Positions 21,270 to 30,897 of a stretch of 64,000 nt of DNA are shown in pieces. How positions within the stretch are numbered: position 1 is the first letter of the stretch; each line of letters begins with the position of its first letter. The DNA comes from Paraburkholderia kururiensis JCM 10599 = LMG 19447 (lineage in GTDB: Bacteria > Pseudomonadota > Gammaproteobacteria > Burkholderiales > Burkholderiaceae). The notes below the pieces were generated by a model. That model was not told where the DNA came from. It was given only the letters and a program-made list of their open reading frames with translations, and did no database searches. The position numbers and the translations under genes were made by a program. The stretch is from NCBI RefSeq assembly GCF_003986935.1, contig NZ_RJZE01000008.1, positions 1 through 64,000 on the forward strand, read 5' to 3'.

Positions 21270-22058
21270 ATGCCGTACGCCACCGTAAATGGCACGAAGC
21301 TGCACTACCGCGTCGACGGCGAGCGCAGCGACGCGCCCTGGCTCGTGCTGTCGAACTCGCTGGGCAGCGACCTTTCCATGTGGACGCCGCAGGTCGCCGC
21401 CTTCGCGAAGCACTTCCGCGTGCTGCGCTACGACACGCGCGGCCACGGCCATTCCGACGTGCCGCCGGGCCCGTACACCATCGAGCAACTGACGGGCGAC
21501 GTGGTGGGCCTGCTGGATGCGCTCGACATCGAGAAGGCGCATTTCTGCGGCGTCTCGATGGGCGGCCTGACGGGCGTGGGCCTCGCCGCGCGGCACAGCG
21601 CGCGCATTGGCCGCGTCGTGCTTTGCAATACGGCGGCGAAGATCGGCTCGCCCGAGGTGTGGGGCCCACGTGCCCAGCGCGCGCGCAGCGAAGGTATGGC
21701 CGCGCTCGCAGACGCCGTGCTCGCACGCTGGTTCACGCCGGCGTTCGTCGCGCGCGAGCCGCTCGTTTTCGCGTTCATTCGCGACGTCTTCGTGCATACC
21801 GACAACGAAGGCTACGCGTCGAATTGCGATGCGCTCAACGCAACGGACCTGCGCGGCGAAACGTCCGCCATTCGCACGCCCGCGCTCGTCATCTCCGGCA
21901 CGCACGACGTGGCCGCCACGCCTGCGCAAGGCCGCGAACTCGCGGCATCGATTGCCGGTGCCCGCTACGCCGAACTCGACGCCTCGCACATTTCCAACAT
22001 CGAGCAGGCCGACGCGTACACGAAGACCGTGCTCGACTTCCTCACGGAGCAGGCATGA
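21270..22058 (+). CDS. pcaD: 3-oxoadipate enol-lactonase
   Basis: 262-aa alpha/beta hydrolase. Nucleophile elbow CGVSMGGL (S96), acid in ISGTHDVAATP and catalytic His in DASHISNIEQ. It hydrolyses 3-oxoadipate enol-lactone to 3-oxoadipate. AAAAAAGGAG lies 6 nt upstream of the ATG. The stop overlaps the pcaC start by 4 nt (ATGA at 22055-22058), so pcaD and pcaC are coupled as separate proteins rather than fused as PcaL. Confidence 0.92.
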   Translation: MPYATVNGTKLHYRVDGERSDAPWLVLSNSLGSDLSMWTPQVAAFAKHFRVLRYDTRGHGHSDVPPGPYTIEQLTGDVVGLLDALDIEKAHFCGVSMGGLTGVGLAARHSARIGRVVLCNTAAKIGSPEVWGPRAQRARSEGMAALADAVLARWFTPAFVAREPLVFAFIRDVFVHTDNEGYASNCDALNATDLRGETSAIRTPALVISGTHDVAATPAQGRELAASIAGARYAELDASHISNIEQADAYTKTVLDFLTEQA

Positions 22059-22444
22059 ACGACGACGAACGCTATCAGGCCGGCATGGGCGTGCGCCGGG
22101 CGGTGCTGGGCGACGCGCACGTCGACCGGTCGCTCGCGAACCGCACGGAATTGACCGAGGAATTCCAGAACTTCATCACGCGTTATGCGTGGGGCGAGAT
22201 CTGGACGCGCGAAGGCTTGCCGCGCCACACGCGCAGCCTGCTCACCATCGCGATGATGGTGGCGCTCAATCGGGGCGAAGAACTCGCGCTGCATCTGCGC
22301 GCCGCGAAGAACAACGGCGTGACGCGCGACGAGATCAAGGAAGTGCTGCTGCAGACGGCGATCTATTGCGGCGTGCCGGCAGCCAATTCCGCGTTTCACC
22401 TGGCGGACCGCCTCTTCCGCGAAGAGGACGAAGCGAAGTCCTGA
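22055..22444 (+). CDS. pcaC: 4-carboxymuconolactone decarboxylase
   Basis: 129-aa all-helical AhpD/CMD-family protein. Conserved active-site region: LLTIAMMVALNRGEELALHLRAA and AIYCGVPAANSAFHLA. It decarboxylates 4-carboxymuconolactone to 3-oxoadipate enol-lactone, the substrate of PcaD. Last gene of the pca set; the ring-cleavage genes pcaGH and thiolase pcaF must lie elsewhere. Confidence 0.92.
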   Translation: MNDDERYQAGMGVRRAVLGDAHVDRSLANRTELTEEFQNFITRYAWGEIWTREGLPRHTRSLLTIAMMVALNRGEELALHLRAAKNNGVTRDEIKEVLLQTAIYCGVPAANSAFHLADRLFREEDEAKS

Positions 22445-22455
22445 AGACGTTGCCG

Positions 22456-22482
22456 GCAGGCAGAGCGGCCGGCGCTGCCTGC
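22456..22482 (+). terminator. Hairpin after pcaC (possible terminator without T-run)
   Basis: An 8-bp perfect stem GCAGGCAG/CTGCCTGC with an 11-nt GC-rich loop, starting 12 bp after the pcaC stop. No U-tract follows, so termination would need Rho or be inefficient. Confidence 0.35.
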
Positions 22483-22513
22483 GGTGCCGGAGCGTCGATC
22501 AGTACGCCTGCGC

Positions 22514-22762
22514 TCACGCTTCGCGATTGTGCTCCGCGACGTACTGGCGCAGGCTCGCAACGAGCGCTGCCTCGATGGCGCGATGATCCGCGTTGCTGAG
22601 CGAGCCCGCCTCCTGTTCGTCGCCGAACAGCGTGGGCGGCGCGTCGTACACCCCCACCTCGTGACCCTCGCGAAACACGCGTATTTCATGGCCGTCTTCG
22701 CTGTATTCGGCCATCCAGTGCGCGCCGTCGATGTGCGTTCCTGCCCGAATCGATGTTTTCAT
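22514..22762 (-). CDS. Small hypothetical protein (82 aa)
   Basis: Soluble acidic protein with no signal peptide or membrane helix. The N-terminal part looks beta-rich (HWMAEYSEDGHEIRVFREG), and the C-terminal 35 residues are probably helical (NADHRAIEAALVASLRQYVAEH). The GGAGG Shine-Dalgarno 5 nt before the ATG and normal codon use support a real gene. It is divergent from the lysine-rich DUF6496-type gene; the two start codons lie about 170 bp apart. No function recognised. Confidence 0.65.
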   Translation of the reverse strand: MKTSIRAGTHIDGAHWMAEYSEDGHEIRVFREGHEVGVYDAPPTLFGDEQEAGSLSNADHRAIEAALVASLRQYVAEHNREA

Positions 22763-22933
22763 GATGTCCTCCGCTGAGTCGCTCGCTCACGCCTCGCGCT
22801 TCGCATGCGCGCCGCGTGCCTTGGCACCTGCCGCCACGATACGCCGTCGACGCTCCGAACGCACCCTCCAGCACAGGCCGGGCATATCCGTTGCTCGCTT
22901 GACTGATGCCAACAGCCACTCTGGAGGACTGTC

Positions 22934-23461
22934 ATGCCTGAAAAGAAAACCATGGAACGAGCCCGCAGCGCGAAGCGCGCGGGCAAGGCGCCCAGCACCC
23001 AGGCGGGCGCGTTCGTGAAGGAAGAAATCGACCACGTGCGCGAAGGCAAGCACGGCGTGAAGTCGGCGAAGCAGGCCGTCGCGATCGGTCTTTCGAAGGC
23101 GCGGCGCGCCGGCGTCGACATGAAGCCGCCTGCCCAGGGCAAGACGAGCACGGCGACGCGCAAGAAGGCCGAGAAGGACTACGAGGCCGGCCACAAGCCC
23201 GCGTCGAAGCGGGCGAAGAGCGCGAGCACCGAATCGAAGACGAAGCGTTCGCGCACCACCACCGCGGTGCTCAAACGCGAGAGCGGCGAGGGCGCCTCGC
23301 ATCGCGCGATGTCGAAGCAGTCGCACTCGGCCGCGAACCGCCGTTCGGCGTCCAGCCGCTCGGCCGCCGCGAAGAAGGCGGCGCGCACGAAGGGCGCCGC
23401 GGGGCGTTCAGCGGCCGCAAAAAAGGCGGCTCATACGCGAGCCGCCCGGACACATCACTGA
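22934..23461 (+). CDS. Lysine/alanine-rich DUF6496-type protein with H1-like tail
   Basis: 175 aa. The first 60 residues (PEKKTMERARSAKRAGKAPS, then FVKEEIDHVREGKHGVKSAK and QAVAIGLSKARRAGV) match the DUF6496 pattern of small basic bacterial proteins. The remainder is Lys, Ala, Ser and Arg-rich with AAKKA repeats like eukaryotic H1 tails, so DNA or RNA binding is plausible. GGAGG precedes the ATG. Convergent with the aminotransferase gene. Function unproven. Confidence 0.75.
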   Translation: MPEKKTMERARSAKRAGKAPSTQAGAFVKEEIDHVREGKHGVKSAKQAVAIGLSKARRAGVDMKPPAQGKTSTATRKKAEKDYEAGHKPASKRAKSASTESKTKRSRTTTAVLKRESGEGASHRAMSKQSHSAANRRSASSRSAAAKKAARTKGAAGRSAAAKKAAHTRAARTHH

Positions 23462-23494
23462 AGCTTGAGTGAAGCGTTTCGAGTGAAACCGCCA

Positions 23495-23527
23495 CCGCGG
23501 CGCCTGATGAGCCGCGAGGCGCCGCGG
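23495..23527. terminator. GC hairpin between convergent genes
   Basis: A 10-bp perfect stem CCGCGGCGCC/GGCGCCGCGG with 13-nt loop lies in the 76-bp gap between two convergent genes. No U-tract on either strand. It may act as a bidirectional transcription block. Confidence 0.35.
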
Positions 23528-23537
23528 CGGTACAGCC

Positions 23538-24866
23538 TCAATCCACGCTGGCGAGCGCCTCGCGCACGGTGCCGAAGAGCGTGTCGATCTGTTCCTCGCT
23601 CACGATCAGCGGCGGCGAGAAGGCGAGGATGTCGCCCGTATAGCGGATCAGCACGCCGGCTTCCAGACACTTGAGGAACGCCTGATAGGCCCGCGCGCCC
23701 GGCGCGCCGTCGCGCGATTCGAGTTCGACGCCCGCCACGAGCCCGAGGTTGCGAATGTCCTTCACGTGCTTCGCGTCGCGCAGGCTGTGGGCCGCGGCTT
23801 CGAACTTCGGCGCGAGGGCGTGGGCCCGCGCGAACAGGTCTTCGCGCCGATACAGATCGAGCGTCGCCACGGCCGCTGCCGCCGCCGCGGGATGCGCCGA
23901 GTAGGTGTAGCCGTGGAACAGCTCGATGGCGCCCGGCGCGCCGCTATTCACCACCGTGTCGTGGATCTGGCGGCTCGCGGCGACCGCGCCCATCGGAATG
24001 GCTGCGTTGTTGATCGCTTTCGCGAGCGTGATGAGGTCCGGCGTCACGCCGAAGAACTCGCTCGCCGTGGCCTTGCCGAGCCGGCCGAAACCCGTAATGA
24101 CTTCGTCGAAGATCAGCAGGATGCCGTACTTCGTGCAGATCTCGCGCAGCCGCTGCAGATAGCCCTGCGGCGGAATCAGCACGCCGGTGGAGCCCGCCAT
24201 GGGCTCCACGATCACCGCGGCGATGGTCGACGCATCGTGCAGCGCGACGATGCGCTCCAGTTCGTCGGCCAGATGCGCGCCCCATGCCGGCTGGCCCTTC
24301 GAGAACGCGTTGTGTTCGAGGTTGTGTGTGTGCGGCAGGTGGTCCACGGCCGGCAGCAGCTGGCCCGAGAACGTCTTGCGGTTCGGCGAAATCCCGCCCA
24401 CCGAAATGCCGCCGAAGCCCACGCCGTGGTAGCCGCGCTCGCGGCCGATCAGCCGGGTGCGCTGGCCTTCGCCGCGCGCGCGGTGGTACGCCAGCGCGAT
24501 CTTGAGCGCCGTATCCACCGACTCCGAACCCGAATTCGTGAAGAAGATGCGGTCGATCCCGGCTGGCATCAGTTCCGCCACCTTGCTGGCCGCTTCGAAG
24601 GCGAGCGGGTGGCCCATCTGGAACGTCGGCGCGTAGTCGAGCGTGTTGAGCTGCTGCGTGATGGCGGCAATGATCTCTTCGCGGCCGTGACCCGCGTTCA
24701 CGCACCATAGGCCGGCGCTGCCGTCCAGCACCTGGCGGCCGTCGGTGGTGCGGTAGTACATGCCTTTGGCCGACTCCAGCAGGCGCGGTGCGGCCTTGAA
24801 CTGGCGATTGGCGGTGAAGGGCATCCAGAAAGACGCCAGATCGTCGATGACAGGGCGCGAAGTCAT
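23538..24866 (-). CDS. Omega-amino acid:pyruvate aminotransferase (class III)
   Basis: A 442-aa PLP-dependent class III aminotransferase. Conserved segments: FFTNSGSESVDTALKIAL (phosphate binding), RERGYHGVGFGG, VIVEPMAGSTGV, IFDEVITGFGRLG, and the PLP lysine in LITLAKAINN. Closest in character to beta-alanine/omega-amino-acid:pyruvate aminotransferases, which convert beta-alanine or similar amines to the semialdehyde. ATG 24866 preferred (MTSRPV) over an upstream extension. It is divergent from a MocR-type regulator that probably controls it. Confidence 0.88.
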   Translation of the reverse strand: MTSRPVIDDLASFWMPFTANRQFKAAPRLLESAKGMYYRTTDGRQVLDGSAGLWCVNAGHGREEIIAAITQQLNTLDYAPTFQMGHPLAFEAASKVAELMPAGIDRIFFTNSGSESVDTALKIALAYHRARGEGQRTRLIGRERGYHGVGFGGISVGGISPNRKTFSGQLLPAVDHLPHTHNLEHNAFSKGQPAWGAHLADELERIVALHDASTIAAVIVEPMAGSTGVLIPPQGYLQRLREICTKYGILLIFDEVITGFGRLGKATASEFFGVTPDLITLAKAINNAAIPMGAVAASRQIHDTVVNSGAPGAIELFHGYTYSAHPAAAAAAVATLDLYRREDLFARAHALAPKFEAAAHSLRDAKHVKDIRNLGLVAGVELESRDGAPGARAYQAFLKCLEAGVLIRYTGDILAFSPPLIVSEEQIDTLFGTVREALASVD

Positions 24867-24893
24867 GGTTTTTTCTCCTCGAACAGGTAGCGA

Positions 24894-24954
24894 AACTGTA
24901 GCGCCCAGAGTTAAATGTCGGCATATACAGTTCACGTACTGCGCTGATAACTGT
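24894..24954. promoter_or_regulatory. Three AACTGT half-sites between aminotransferase and MocR genes
   Basis: AACTGT occurs at 24894-24899 and 24949-24954, and its inverse ACAGTT at 24927-24932, giving both direct and inverted arrangements in the only intergenic region shared by the divergent genes. MocR regulators such as GabR and PdxR bind repeated sites of this kind between their own gene and the target. Confidence 0.45.
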
Positions 24955-25070
24955 GCTGGCCGATCTGCGCGGACTGTGTTGGTTCGCCAGCCGCGTGTCC
25001 GCGCCTGGCGAACCCTTCCCCAACGAACTCAACTCAACCCAGCCGCCTTTGCCGCTGGGGTGCCGTGACG

Positions 25071-26474
25071 ATGATCGAACTTCAACTGGAGCGCGGCCGC
25101 CGCACGGCGCCCACGCTCGTGGACCAGGTGGTGCAAGGCTTTGCCGCGGCCATCCAGGCGCAGACGCTGCGTGCAGGCGCGCTGCTGCCTTCCGTGCGCC
25201 AGCTTGCGCAGACGCACTCGCTTTCCACCTTCACCGTGACCGAGGCCTACACCCGGCTCGTGTCGATGGGCCTCGTCGTTGCCCGGCGTGGCTCGGGCTA
25301 CCGCGTGGCGCCGCGCGCGCAGGCCGCGCGGCCCAGCCCGGCCGGCTGGCAGCCGCCCAGCCTCACGGCGACGTGGCTGCTCTCGGACGTATTCGCCGAT
25401 CACTCCGTGCCCATCAAGGCCGGCTGCGGCTGGATGCCGGCCGAATGGATCAACGAAGGCGGGCTGCGGCACGCGTTGCGCGCCATGACGCGCGTGCCGG
25501 CCGCGCGCCTCGGCGACTACGGGCACCCGTACGGTTTCGCGCCGCTGCGCGAGCGCCTCGCCGAGCAACTGGACCGCCACGGGCTGCCCGTCGAAGTCTC
25601 GAACGTGCTGCTCACGCACGGCGCCACGCAGGCGCTCGACCTTGTCGTGCGCACGCTGCTGCGTCCGGGCGATGCGGTGGTGGTCGAAGATCCGGGCTAC
25701 TGCAATTTCCTGCAGATCCTGAAGCTTGCCGGCCTCGCCGTGCACGGCGTGCCGCGTACGCCGGCCGGCATCGACGCCGATGCGCTGGAGCGCGTCGTGG
25801 CCGCGCACGCGCCCAAGGCGCTCTTCGTCAACACGACGCTGCAGAATCCGACCGGCGCCACCTTCACCATGGCCAACGCGTTCCGCGTGCTGCAAATTGT
25901 GGAGCGCCAGCAGATGTGGGTGATCGAAGACGACGTGAGCCGCGAGCTGGCGCCCGCGGGCGCGCCGATCTTCGCCGCGATGGAGGGCCTGCAACGCGTG
26001 CTCTACGTGGGCGGTTTTTCGAAGACCGTCACGCCCGCGCTGCGCTGCGGCTACGTGGTGGCCGAGCGCGACGTGCTGCGCGAACTGGCGCGCACGAAGA
26101 TGGCGGTGGGGCTGACGTCGTCGGAGGCCATCGAGCGCATTGTCGACAAGGTGCTCGTGGAAGGGCGGTACGCGCGGCACGTCGAAAGCGTCAACGAACG
26201 ACTGAAGGCTGCGCACGCGACCGTGGAAGAGCGCCTCGACGCACTCGGGCTCGACGTGTTCCACCGGCCGCGCGCGGGGCTCTTCGTGTGGGCCCGGCTG
26301 CCCATCGAGCCCGGGCGCGCCGCCGAAGTGGCGACCGACGCATTGCGCGCCGGCATCTGGCTCGCGCCCGGTTCCTACTTTCGTCCCGACGATGCCGTGA
26401 GCGCGTGGTTCCGCTTCAACGTGCCGTATTCCACGGACGACGCGCTGTGGAAGTTCATCGCGTCGGTGCGGTAA
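25071..26474 (+). CDS. MocR-family regulator (GntR helix-turn-helix plus aminotransferase domain)
   Basis: 467 aa. GntR winged helix at about 15-80 ([25 protein letters not shown]) is followed by a fold-type I aminotransferase domain with the PLP lysine in [15 protein letters not shown]. MocR proteins sense PLP-amino acid adducts and switch on transport or catabolic genes. The divergent omega-aminotransferase is the likely target. An in-frame GTG six bases upstream is an alternative start. Its 3' end overlaps the convergent chemoreceptor gene by 20 bp. Confidence 0.88.
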   Translation: MIELQLERGRRTAPTLVDQVVQGFAAAIQAQTLRAGALLPSVRQLAQTHSLSTFTVTEAYTRLVSMGLVVARRGSGYRVAPRAQAARPSPAGWQPPSLTATWLLSDVFADHSVPIKAGCGWMPAEWINEGGLRHALRAMTRVPAARLGDYGHPYGFAPLRERLAEQLDRHGLPVEVSNVLLTHGATQALDLVVRTLLRPGDAVVVEDPGYCNFLQILKLAGLAVHGVPRTPAGIDADALERVVAAHAPKALFVNTTLQNPTGATFTMANAFRVLQIVERQQMWVIEDDVSRELAPAGAPIFAAMEGLQRVLYVGGFSKTVTPALRCGYVVAERDVLRELARTKMAVGLTSSEAIERIVDKVLVEGRYARHVESVNERLKAAHATVEERLDALGLDVFHRPRAGLFVWARLPIEPGRAAEVATDALRAGIWLAPGSYFRPDDAVSAWFRFNVPYSTDDALWKFIASVR

Positions 26475-28065
26475 GCCGCGGCAGGTGCGACGTGTGCGAT
26501 GCGTGGCGCGAGCCGTCCGTATTGAACACGGAAACGGCCGCGCTCAGACGCTGCGCCTGATCTTCGAGCGCACTCGCCGCCGCGGCCGCCTGTTCCACCA
26601 GCGCCGCATTCTGCTGCGTCACCTGGTCCATCTGCGCGACGGCGCGATTCACCTGGTCGATGCCCGTGCTTTGCTCCGATGCCGCCGCCGCGATCTCGCC
26701 CATGATCGAACTCACGCGCGTAATGGCGTTGACGATCTCGGACATCGTGGAACCCGAGCGCTCCACGAGTTGCGAGCCGGATTCGACGCGCGCCGTGGAG
26801 CTGTCGATCAGCGTCTTGATTTCGCGCGCCGCAGTCGCGCTGCGCTGCGCGAGCGAACGCACTTCGCTTGCCACCACCGCGAAACCGCGCCCTTGCTCGC
26901 CGGCCCGCGCGGCTTCCACCGCCGCGTTGAGCGCGAGGATGTTGGTCTGGAACGCGATGCCCTCGATCACGCCCACGATGTCGCCCACCTGGCGCGAATC
27001 GTCGACGATCTGGTGCATCGTGCCCACTACCTGCTGCGTGAGTTCGCCGCCTTGCGCCGCGAGGTCCGAGGCGTTGCGGGCGAGCGAGCTGGCCTGCGTC
27101 GCGTTGTCCGCGGTTTGCTTCACGGTGGAGGTGAGTTCTTCGATGCTCGCCGCCGTTTGCTGGAGCGAGGCCGCCTGCTCTTCGGTGCGCTGCGAGAGGT
27201 CCGCGTTGCCCGACGCGATTTCGCTCACGCCCGTATTGATCGATTCGGTGCCTTGGCGCACCGTGTTCACCGTGCTGACCAGCGATTCCTGCATGCTGCG
27301 CAGCGCTGTGGCGAGGCGTCCCATTTCGTTCTCGCCGGTCGTGGCGATGCGGCCCGTGAGGTCGCCGGCGGCGATGCGCTCGAACTGCGCGACCGTTGCG
27401 TCGACTGGACCCACGATTGCGCGGACCAGCACGATGCGCGCAATCCAGACCAGCACGAGCGAGAACGCCATGCCCACGGCCACCGCGATGCACACGGCGT
27501 AGAAGCGCGCGTGCGCTTCCTGGTAGCGCTGCGCGCCATGATCGATCTGCAGCTTTTCGAGCGTGAGCATCGCCTTTTCGTAGGCGCTGTAAAGCGAGGG
27601 CAGCTTGTGGCCCTGAAGCTGCTGGAACGCGTTGCGGTCGCCGGCCTTCAGTGCCGCGAGCGCGGGTTCCGCGCCTTCGTGCAGGAACGTGTTGCGCTTG
27701 TCCTGCATGTCTTTGATGAGGCGCTGCTCTTCGTCGCCTGCGCCCGCAATGCTCAGATAGTGGGAGAGGCGCTCGTCCGAGTTCTTCTGGTACTGATCGA
27801 AGCGCTGCAGGACGGCCGCGGCGCCCTTTTCATCGTTCAGATCGACGAGCGACGCGTAAGTGGCGAGCGCGAGGCGCAGCCGCAGCAGCTGGCCGGAACT
27901 GCCTTCCAGGTCGGCCACGGCTGGCGTGTCCACCGTGTACATCTGCTGCAGCGAGAGATTGCTCGCGCGCAGCGACAACAGGCCGGCCGCCGCGCCAACC
28001 AGCAGCGCGAGGCCGAAGAAGGCCACCATCCAGGTGAGCCAGGCACGAATCGACAGCTTCTTCAA
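26455..28065 (-). CDS. Methyl-accepting chemotaxis protein
   Basis: 536-aa inner-membrane chemoreceptor. TM1 at about 11-31, a periplasmic four-helix (Tar-like) ligand domain, TM2 at about 190-212, a HAMP region (about 213-265) and the long cytoplasmic coiled coil. The conserved hairpin tip is [27 protein letters not shown]. No C-terminal CheR-binding pentapeptide is present. The start is the ATG at 28065, which adds MKKLSIRAW before TM1. No che genes adjacent. Confidence 0.92.
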   Translation of the reverse strand: MKKLSIRAWLTWMVAFFGLALLVGAAAGLLSLRASNLSLQQMYTVDTPAVADLEGSSGQLLRLRLALATYASLVDLNDEKGAAAVLQRFDQYQKNSDERLSHYLSIAGAGDEEQRLIKDMQDKRNTFLHEGAEPALAALKAGDRNAFQQLQGHKLPSLYSAYEKAMLTLEKLQIDHGAQRYQEAHARFYAVCIAVAVGMAFSLVLVWIARIVLVRAIVGPVDATVAQFERIAAGDLTGRIATTGENEMGRLATALRSMQESLVSTVNTVRQGTESINTGVSEIASGNADLSQRTEEQAASLQQTAASIEELTSTVKQTADNATQASSLARNASDLAAQGGELTQQVVGTMHQIVDDSRQVGDIVGVIEGIAFQTNILALNAAVEAARAGEQGRGFAVVASEVRSLAQRSATAAREIKTLIDSSTARVESGSQLVERSGSTMSEIVNAITRVSSIMGEIAAAASEQSTGIDQVNRAVAQMDQVTQQNAALVEQAAAAASALEDQAQRLSAAVSVFNTDGSRHASHTSHLPRLTAPTR

Positions 28066-28386
28066 CGTGGTCTCCTTTCACATTCGTCGATGTATTTCGC
28101 GATGCGCCGCGCAACGGCACGACAACGTGCCGCGGGCAATGGCCTGCCATGGGCGCGATGGCGGCCTTGCTGATTCTGTGTTGCGGGGAAGCTGTTAAGA
28201 GAAGTCTGAATACGGGATATCGACATTCGTCCGACAAAACTTGAGGACGGCGGCGCGGGACTGGCCGAAGCGGCGAGAGGGCGGGAAGGGGGGAATAAGG
28301 CAGAGCCGCAAAGCGGGGCCAGGCAGAAACAAGACGGCAGAAACGAAACGAGGCGGCAGAAACGAGGCGGCAAAAGCCGCCATCGT
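28066..28386. other. Intergenic region with purine-rich short repeats
   Basis: About 320 bp between the chemoreceptor promoter side and lysE. It contains GGCAGAAAC at 28322-28330, 28336-28344 and 28355-28363. A small hairpin GGCGGC-AAAA-GCCGCC (28366-28381) lies 6 bp past the lysE stop and could be a weak terminator for lysE. No gene is supported. Confidence 0.4.
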
Positions 28387-29001
28387 TCAGCCGAGCAGAT
28401 GCAGCGCGGCGGGATACATCGAAGCCACGAGCAGCAGCGCCATGACCACGTTGAAGGCGCGCAGCCGCCGCGAGTCCGCGAGAAAGCGCCGCAATGCCGT
28501 GCCGAACGCGGCCCACAGGCAGATGCACGGCAGACCGATCACGTAGAAGAGCGACGCCATGATCACCGCGTTCACGCCGAAGTCTGCGGAGAGGCGGATC
28601 GTGGTGGCGGCGGTGAGCACCATCATCCATGCCTTCGGGTTGATCCATTGAAACGCGATGGCCTCGTGAAAACGCATGGGACGACGTTCGCCCTTGCGCA
28701 CCTGGATCTCGCCCGAGGTGCCGATCTTCCATGCGAGATAAAGCAGATACGCGATGCTCGCCACTTCGAGCACGCTATAGAGCATCGGGAAACGCCGGAA
28801 TGCTTCGCCCAGCCCGAAGCCGACGGAGAGCATCAGCAACACGACGCCCGCACTAATGCCGAGGATGTGCGGCAGCGTGCGGCGAAAGCCGAAATTGACG
28901 CCGGAGGCCAGCAACATGGTGTTGTTGGGACCGGGCGTGATGGTGGTAACGAGCGCGAAGAGGATGCCGGCGGGCAGCGCGCTCAGGAGTTCTGCGGACA
29001 T
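28387..29001 (-). CDS. LysE/RhtB family amino-acid exporter
   Basis: 204 aa with six predicted membrane helices and the family N-terminal motif TITPGPNNTMLLASGVNFG. It is an inner-membrane efflux carrier of the LysE superfamily, closest in pattern to cysteine/O-acetylserine or homoserine-lactone exporters. Substrate unknown. Transcribed alone; the ATG at 29001 begins MSAELLSALPAG. Confidence 0.88.
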   Translation of the reverse strand: MSAELLSALPAGILFALVTTITPGPNNTMLLASGVNFGFRRTLPHILGISAGVVLLMLSVGFGLGEAFRRFPMLYSVLEVASIAYLLYLAWKIGTSGEIQVRKGERRPMRFHEAIAFQWINPKAWMMVLTAATTIRLSADFGVNAVIMASLFYVIGLPCICLWAAFGTALRRFLADSRRLRAFNVVMALLLVASMYPAALHLLG

Positions 29002-29124
29002 GTGGGTCTGCTCCTGGCTTGTTGGTGATTTTGAGCCAGTTTAGCGGCAGGAGCCAGTACGGTACCGGTACAGATTGACGGATGGTGAGCGGTACGGATC
29101 AGGGATCAGGCGATGATCGACGCG

Positions 29125-30888
29125 CTACGTGGCCGCCCGCGACGTGATCACGTGTTCGAGGCCGGTTGCCCCGACCGGTGCCTCGGCGAGCCACGGAATC
29201 AGTGCGGTGCGCTGCGCCAGATCGTCCGCCACGCGGCGCACGAACGGCACCTCGTAAGTGCCTCGCTGGCACAGCATCGGGTCGGTCGTGCCGCTCGCCA
29301 GCAACGACTGGTTGATGACCCACGCGTACGGCGTGATTCCCGCCCGCGCGAGGTCGGCGCTCAGGCGTTCCGCTTCGTGAACGGGCGTCGCTTCCGGCAA
29401 CGTGACGATCAGGATGCGGCTGTAATCCGGGTCCCGCAGGCGCGGCAGCAGTTGACGGACCGACTCCGGCATGTCGCCCTGGGTGCGCATTACTTCGCGG
29501 TGGTAAGCCTCGGCTGCGTCCAGCAGCAGAATGGTGTGCCCGGTCGGCGCGGTGTCCAGTACCACGAAGCCGGACTTGCCTTGATCGACCGTGCGCGCGA
29601 AGGCCCTGAAGACGGCGATTTCCTCCGTGCAGGGCGAGCGCAGATCTTCTTCGAGCATCGCCCGGCCGCCCGCATCGAGGTGCGATGCCGCTTTGGCCAG
29701 CACCTCTTCGGTGTACTGCTGCACTTCGCGCGCCGGGTCGATGCGCGTGACGCTCAGGCGAGGCACGACGCCATCGACAGTGGCGGCCACGTGCGAGGCC
29801 GGGTCGGTGGTCGAGAGGATCACGTCGTGTCCGCGGCCGGCCAGCGCAACTGCGATTGCCGCCGCTACCGTGGTCTTGCCCACGCCGCCTTTACCCATCG
29901 TCATGATCACGCCGTGGCCCGCAGCCGACAGTTCGTCGACGAGGCCGCCCAGACCCGGCGGCAACGCGGTGTCGGGCATCCGGCGTTCGGTCGGCATGCG
30001 CACGCGTTCGGGATGCGCCATGTCGCGCAGCGCATCCAGCCCGACCGTGCCGCGCGGCAGAAACGGAATGCGCGTCTGCGGCAGGCCCGCCAGCTCGCGC
30101 GGCATGTCGGCCAGCGCCTGTTGCGCGCGCTGGGCCATGGCAGTTGCAATCGGGTCGTCGTTGCGGTCTGTGGCAAAGAGGCCGTTGATCGCCAGCACCT
30201 GGTTGCGAATGCCGAGTTCGGCCAGTTCGTGCCGCGTGCGATTCGCTTCGCGCAGCGCGGCGACTTCGGGGCGGCTCACCAGCACGACCGTGGTTTGCGC
30301 TGCGCTCGACAGCCGTTCGACGGTCGCCGCGTACAGCACCTTCTGCTTCTCCAGCCCGGCCAGTGGCCCGAGGCACGAGGCACCTCCCGTCGACGACGAG
30401 ATGAACTCGTTCCACGCCGACGGCAGCGTCAACAGGCGCAGCGTGTGGCCGGTCGGCGCGGTGTCGAAAATCACGTGATCGAAATCGGCCGTTGCGGCGG
30501 GGTCGCCGAGCAGTTTGGAGAATTCGTCGAAGGCCGCTATCTCGACCGTGCACGCCCCGGAAAACTGCTCTTCCATGTTGCGGATCGCCGCGGCAGGCAA
30601 GACACCGCGATACGGTTCGACCATGCGTTCCCGGTAGGCCTGCGCGGCCGCTTCCGGATCGATGTTCAACGCGAACAGGCCCGGCGCGCCCGGCACCGCG
30701 GTCGGCAGCTGACTCAGACGGACGCCGAGCACCTCGTCGAGATTGGAGGCCGGGTCCGTGCTGACAATGAGCACCCGCTTGCCGGCATCGGCCATGGCGA
30801 GGCCCGTGGCACAGGAAAGCGATGTCTTGCCGACGCCGCCTTTACCGGTGAAGAAGAGATATCGGGTCTGCGTTTCGGGAAGGGACAT
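29125..30888 (-). CDS. arsA: Arsenite-translocating ATPase ArsA
   Basis: 587 aa, formed by two homologous halves, each with a deviant Walker A (GKGGVGKT near residue 15 and again near 333) and the DTAPTGHT signal sequence. This two-domain layout is the classical ArsA. It energises arsenite efflux by the membrane carrier, here an Acr3 rather than ArsB, and receives As(III) from ArsD. Last gene of the ars operon, 9 bp after arsD. The C-terminal region is family-like to the stop. Confidence 0.93.
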   Translation of the reverse strand: MSLPETQTRYLFFTGKGGVGKTSLSCATGLAMADAGKRVLIVSTDPASNLDEVLGVRLSQLPTAVPGAPGLFALNIDPEAAAQAYRERMVEPYRGVLPAAAIRNMEEQFSGACTVEIAAFDEFSKLLGDPAATADFDHVIFDTAPTGHTLRLLTLPSAWNEFISSSTGGASCLGPLAGLEKQKVLYAATVERLSSAAQTTVVLVSRPEVAALREANRTRHELAELGIRNQVLAINGLFATDRNDDPIATAMAQRAQQALADMPRELAGLPQTRIPFLPRGTVGLDALRDMAHPERVRMPTERRMPDTALPPGLGGLVDELSAAGHGVIMTMGKGGVGKTTVAAAIAVALAGRGHDVILSTTDPASHVAATVDGVVPRLSVTRIDPAREVQQYTEEVLAKAASHLDAGGRAMLEEDLRSPCTEEIAVFRAFARTVDQGKSGFVVLDTAPTGHTILLLDAAEAYHREVMRTQGDMPESVRQLLPRLRDPDYSRILIVTLPEATPVHEAERLSADLARAGITPYAWVINQSLLASGTTDPMLCQRGTYEVPFVRRVADDLAQRTALIPWLAEAPVGATGLEHVITSRAAT

Positions 30889-30897
30889 GAGCGCTCC

